Assembly (NCBI GenBank): GCA_963677165.2
Contig: CAXXSX010000001.1
Coordinates: 372,001-436,000 of the forward strand
From: JAFGXT01 sp963677165
GTDB taxonomy: Bacteria > Verrucomicrobiota > Lentisphaeria > Victivallales > SZUA-371
DNA length: 64,000 nucleotides
Direction: 5' to 3'
Shown piece by piece: positions 61,603 through 64,000 of the stretch (position 1 is its first letter; every line of letters starts with the position of its first letter). Both the position numbers and the translations under genes were made by a program. The notes beneath the pieces are model-generated. The model saw only the letters and a list, made by a program, of their open reading frames with translations, was not told where the DNA came from and made no database searches.

Positions 61603-61616
61603 CGTAACTTGTTGCG
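61603..61616. promoter_or_regulatory. LacI-type operator, proximal copy
   Basis: CGTAACTTGTTGCG, an imperfect palindrome lying ten bases upstream of the regulator's start codon and just downstream of its predicted transcription start. Confidence 0.75.
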
Positions 61617-61628
61617 TTGTTTTCTGAG

Positions 61629-61657
61629 ATTATACTCTTGTTATTTAATAAAGTCAA
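61629..61657 (-). promoter_or_regulatory. Sigma-70 promoter of lacI-pseudopilin-DUF4838 operon
   Basis: Minus-strand TTGACT (61652-61657) and TATAAT (61629-61634) exactly 17 bp apart. Confidence 0.82.
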
Positions 61658-61716
61658 TAGCTTACGGTAAAAAATTAAATATAAATGCAATTTTCAGGTT
61701 GTTTTTTGTATAGTAG

Positions 61717-61730
61717 CGTAACAAGTTGCG
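61717..61730. promoter_or_regulatory. LacI-type operator, distal copy
   Basis: CGTAACAAGTTGCG repeats the proximal operator except for its central two bases. Centres are 114 bp apart, compatible with looping around the promoter, or this copy could serve the divergent DUF2207 gene. The remaining 61731-61944 shows only a 7-bp inverted repeat (TGTGTAA at 61795-61801 with TTACACA at 61815-61821) and no convincing promoter. Confidence 0.72.
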
Positions 61731-61944
61731 TTATTGATGTTTCGATTTTTTTGGGAAGGAATATTGATTGATAGATGGTTGAATTACAAAAAAGTGTGTA
61801 ACTGGCACTTTAGTTTACACATTGGCATATGGGGTATTTGGGGACTATATTGAATTATGATATTATTAATCAGCTACCTTGATCCTCTGAATCGAGGTAT
61901 TAACGCTGTTCGTCGTACAGACAATAAATATGGGGTGAATTCAG

Positions 61945-63807
61945 GTGAGGCTGTTATTTTTTCTGATTTTCTCTTTCGGTGTCTTTCTTCCTGTTGTCTA
62001 TTCTCAGGAGAAAAAGCTGGTTTATGATGATATTGATGTTGTCATGCGCGTTAATCAGGATTTTTCTATAGATGTCGAGGAAAAACAACGGGTAACCCTG
62101 ACTGGAGACTGGAACTGGCTGGCACGATACTATTCCCTGAAGGACTGTAGTGATATTCAGATTTTGTCCGTATCACAAGATAATCAGCAATATGTAAATG
62201 GCAATATTGATCGAAAAGGGCATTATAGCAGCAAAAAAGAAAATAAAGCAGATGTAGCGGTCAAATGGCGCAGTAGAGATATAAACGATCCGCCGTATTT
62301 CAATTATACGACTACTTTTACGATCCGTTACAGGATCAAAGGGGCAATCAGTTCCTTGGGAGAAAAATATATCCTTGATTGGAAGCCATTATTTTTCAGT
62401 GCTCATACCATTCGTCAGGCCAATGTTACCGTAATACTTTCTGAGAAGCCGAATCGTTTGTTAACTTTGTTGATTACTGATGAAAAGGATTCTCGTGGAA
62501 TGATTTTAGATGATGGAAAAACGATTCAATATACAAAAAATCAGCCATCGGATAACCAGTTCAGGATTGTCGTTAAGGCGTATAATGGAGGCTGGGCCGA
62601 TTTACAATGCATTTATGATCGATTTTGCGGCTGGTGGATTCCGATTATTCTTGGAGTTCTTTTGGTTGGATTCTTCTCTGGTATTACTCTTGGGCGATTG
62701 TTTGGACAGATTGGTTCTTCCGAGGAATATCAGGATATTACCGACTTGCCTCCTGGGGTTGTGGGGGTGATTGCTGACTGCAGTTTTGACTTGCATGATC
62801 TTGGGGCCACCATTATTGATTTTGCTCGTCGCGGAATTATCTCGATAACAACGATGCAGACAGATACAATGGAATATGAATTGAAGCTTCTGGTGGACAC
62901 CGAATCCATTGAGTTGATGAAATTTGAGTTGACAATACTGAAGGATTTGTTTCCAAGAAGAAAGGTAGGAGAAAAGCACACGATTGTATCCGTTCGCAAT
63001 TCATTCTTTTATTCCATGTCAAAAATAAAATCTGTACTATGGGAAGAACTTGAAAGTCTTAATATATTTTATAATTCCTTGCCGCAGATGAAGCTGGTTG
63101 CGCAGGTTGTAGGAGGGGGATTGATTGTTTGTGGAACTGGACTGTGTATGATGAACAGTTTCTATTTTGGTATTGCGCTTGGTTTTATCATCTTCGCGTT
63201 ACTATTTGTTTGGAGTTATTGGAAAAAAGCCCGATATAATGGAGAGGAATTAGGGAGTGTGTTGTTCGTTTGTTTCTGGGTATTGATCATTCCCGGACTA
63301 TTTTTATGGGGCGGGGCTTATGCTGTGACGCTTAACTATCTGTTTGAAGCCGGTGTGGCATTCGCGATGTTTGGTTGTTTTATTTTTCATTCCGGAAGGC
63401 TGCTGGTGAGGAGAAGTTCCAAAGGTTATGCGCTTGCAAAATTATGTCGCCGTTTTATTCATAATCCCGAAAGTGCCGTTGATTCTGAACAAGTTGAACA
63501 ACTTGAAGATATTCTGCCGTGGCTGATTGCGTTAAAGGATATCAAGGGAATGAAAATGTTTTACGACTGTCTTGATGTGAGACAGCTTTCGTATATTGGT
63601 TCAAAAGATGGCAGCGACATTTTTATCGTTAGTAAATTTAATGGTGTTGAACCTGCGGCCGGGAAGGACTTGCATTTTTATTCTTCTCAAGGTGGATATA
63701 AGCACTTTAACGGCAGCTATCATAATACCTTTTATGCTTCTGGGCGTGCGGCGGGGAAAAATGGAGGATTTCGTGTGAAAGGAGCGCCTTGCAGTCGTGA
63801 GCTTTGA
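61945..63807 (+). CDS. DUF2207-family membrane protein
   Basis: 620 residues from a GTG start with GGGGTGA six bases upstream; the nearby ATG at 61930 runs into a stop. Signal peptide about 1-20 (VVYSQ). The exported N-terminal half (DDIDVVMRVNQDFSIDVEEKQRV, FTIRYRIKGAISSLGEKYILDW) is the DUF2207 beta domain; a membrane helix near 229-250, the LPPGVVGVIADCSFDLHDLGATIIDFARRG segment (about 269-298), and further helices near 385-425 and 430-490 follow. The tail is Gly/Ser/His-rich. Function unknown. A second paralog begins 56 nt downstream. Confidence 0.87.
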   Translation: MRLLFFLIFSFGVFLPVVYSQEKKLVYDDIDVVMRVNQDFSIDVEEKQRVTLTGDWNWLARYYSLKDCSDIQILSVSQDNQQYVNGNIDRKGHYSSKKENKADVAVKWRSRDINDPPYFNYTTTFTIRYRIKGAISSLGEKYILDWKPLFFSAHTIRQANVTVILSEKPNRLLTLLITDEKDSRGMILDDGKTIQYTKNQPSDNQFRIVVKAYNGGWADLQCIYDRFCGWWIPIILGVLLVGFFSGITLGRLFGQIGSSEEYQDITDLPPGVVGVIADCSFDLHDLGATIIDFARRGIISITTMQTDTMEYELKLLVDTESIELMKFELTILKDLFPRRKVGEKHTIVSVRNSFFYSMSKIKSVLWEELESLNIFYNSLPQMKLVAQVVGGGLIVCGTGLCMMNSFYFGIALGFIIFALLFVWSYWKKARYNGEELGSVLFVCFWVLIIPGLFLWGGAYAVTLNYLFEAGVAFAMFGCFIFHSGRLLVRRSSKGYALAKLCRRFIHNPESAVDSEQVEQLEDILPWLIALKDIKGMKMFYDCLDVRQLSYIGSKDGSDIFIVSKFNGVEPAAGKDLHFYSSQGGYKHFNGSYHNTFYASGRAAGKNGGFRVKGAPCSREL

Positions 63808-63863
63808 AAATTTTTTCGGTTTATATTAATTTAATGGTGTAGTTCAATATGGGGTGAATTCAG

Positions 63864-64000
63864 GTGAGACTATTACTTTTTCTACTTTTATTTTCAGGCA
63901 TTATACTGCCTGCGGCTTATTCTCAGGAGAAAAAGCTGTATTATAATGAAATTAATGTCGTTATGCGTATCAATAAGGATTTTTCTATAGATGTTGAGGA
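63864..64000 (+). CDS. DUF2207-family paralog (5' part; cut by window)
   Basis: From the GTG at 63864 the frame is open to the window end, 45 codons. It has the same signal-peptide style and the same YSQEKKL, NVVMR and DFSIDVE segments as the preceding gene, clearly a tandem duplicate. The 22 nt around the start, ATATGGGGTGAATTCAGGTG plus two, are identical to those of the first copy, which supports GTG as the true start of both. Confidence 0.85.
   Translation, partial: MRLLLFLLLFSGIILPAAYSQEKKLYYNEINVVMRINKDFSIDVE

Noticed and set aside
1..64000. Mobile elements, CRISPR arrays, tRNA or rRNA genes
   Set aside because: No transposase or integrase, no regularly spaced repeats and no cloverleaf or rRNA sequence were seen on either strand.

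Overview
The window looks like chromosomal DNA of a Lentisphaerota bacterium (Victivallis/Lentisphaera type) or a close PVC-superphylum relative. I base this on five pseudopilin-like proteins that begin with FTLIELLVVIAIIAILA and carry H-Xn-DG tails, on abundant LacI/AraC regulators beside secreted glycan-active enzymes (DUF4838, heparinase II/III-like, pectate-lyase-like), and on TMTC/DUF1736-type membrane proteins. The placement is inference from gene content. I see no rRNA, tRNA, CRISPR array, insertion sequence or phage gene. All complete genes are intact and the two ends cut genes.

Layout. 1-5.4 kb: LacI-pseudopilin pair on the minus strand, then LacI-pseudopilin-pectate lyase-like on plus. 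5.4-6.9: pyruvate kinase. 7.1-13.6: three-gene operon of envelope proteins (zinc-ribbon giant, HEAT protein, CsgG-like protein). 13.6-16.4: EF-hand esterase and a divergent sodium:solute symporter. 16.5-19.2: mlaE-mlaF-mlaD-type lipid transporter. 19.6-21: lone, very acidic fliD behind a predicted sigma-54 promoter. 21-23: dmeF-type metal exporter with a CsoR/RcnR regulator and operator, and a divergent DUF2059 protein. 23.1-29: tight six-gene operon (DegT aminotransferase, PglD/NeuD-like acyltransferase, AMP ligase, Gfo/Idh oxidoreductase, acyl carrier protein, FkbM methyltransferase), a candidate undescribed surface-glycan or small-molecule pathway. 29.3-34.4: LacI, clan GH-A-like enzyme, pseudopilin. 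34.5-38: hybrid histidine kinase. 38.2-39.4: rplU, purC. 39.6-46.2: AraC-centred module (GH43/32-like propeller, AraC, pseudopilin, heparinase, orphan solute-binding protein). 46.3-51.8: repeat protein, membrane proteins, GntR/LacI-hybrid regulator and AzgA-type purine permease. 51.9-55.5: truA, and hom-ask of the aspartate pathway. 55.7-56.8: unknown secreted protein. 56.9-61.6: LacI-pseudopilin-DUF4838 operon. 61.9-64: tandem DUF2207 paralogs.

How it works together. The strongest theme is a repeated cassette: one sugar-type regulator, one pseudopilin and usually one secreted carbohydrate-active enzyme, present five times. Each copy has its own readable control DNA: near-consensus promoters plus a different operator-like element. 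In the AraC module two promoters share a 23-bp site (20/23 identical) placed exactly 17 bp upstream of a weak -35 box, the architecture expected for activator-dependent promoters. All five pseudopilins lack the Gly normally found before the Phe of the prepilin cleavage site. The rest is housekeeping metabolism and envelope maintenance. All family names are read from sequence motifs without database searches.
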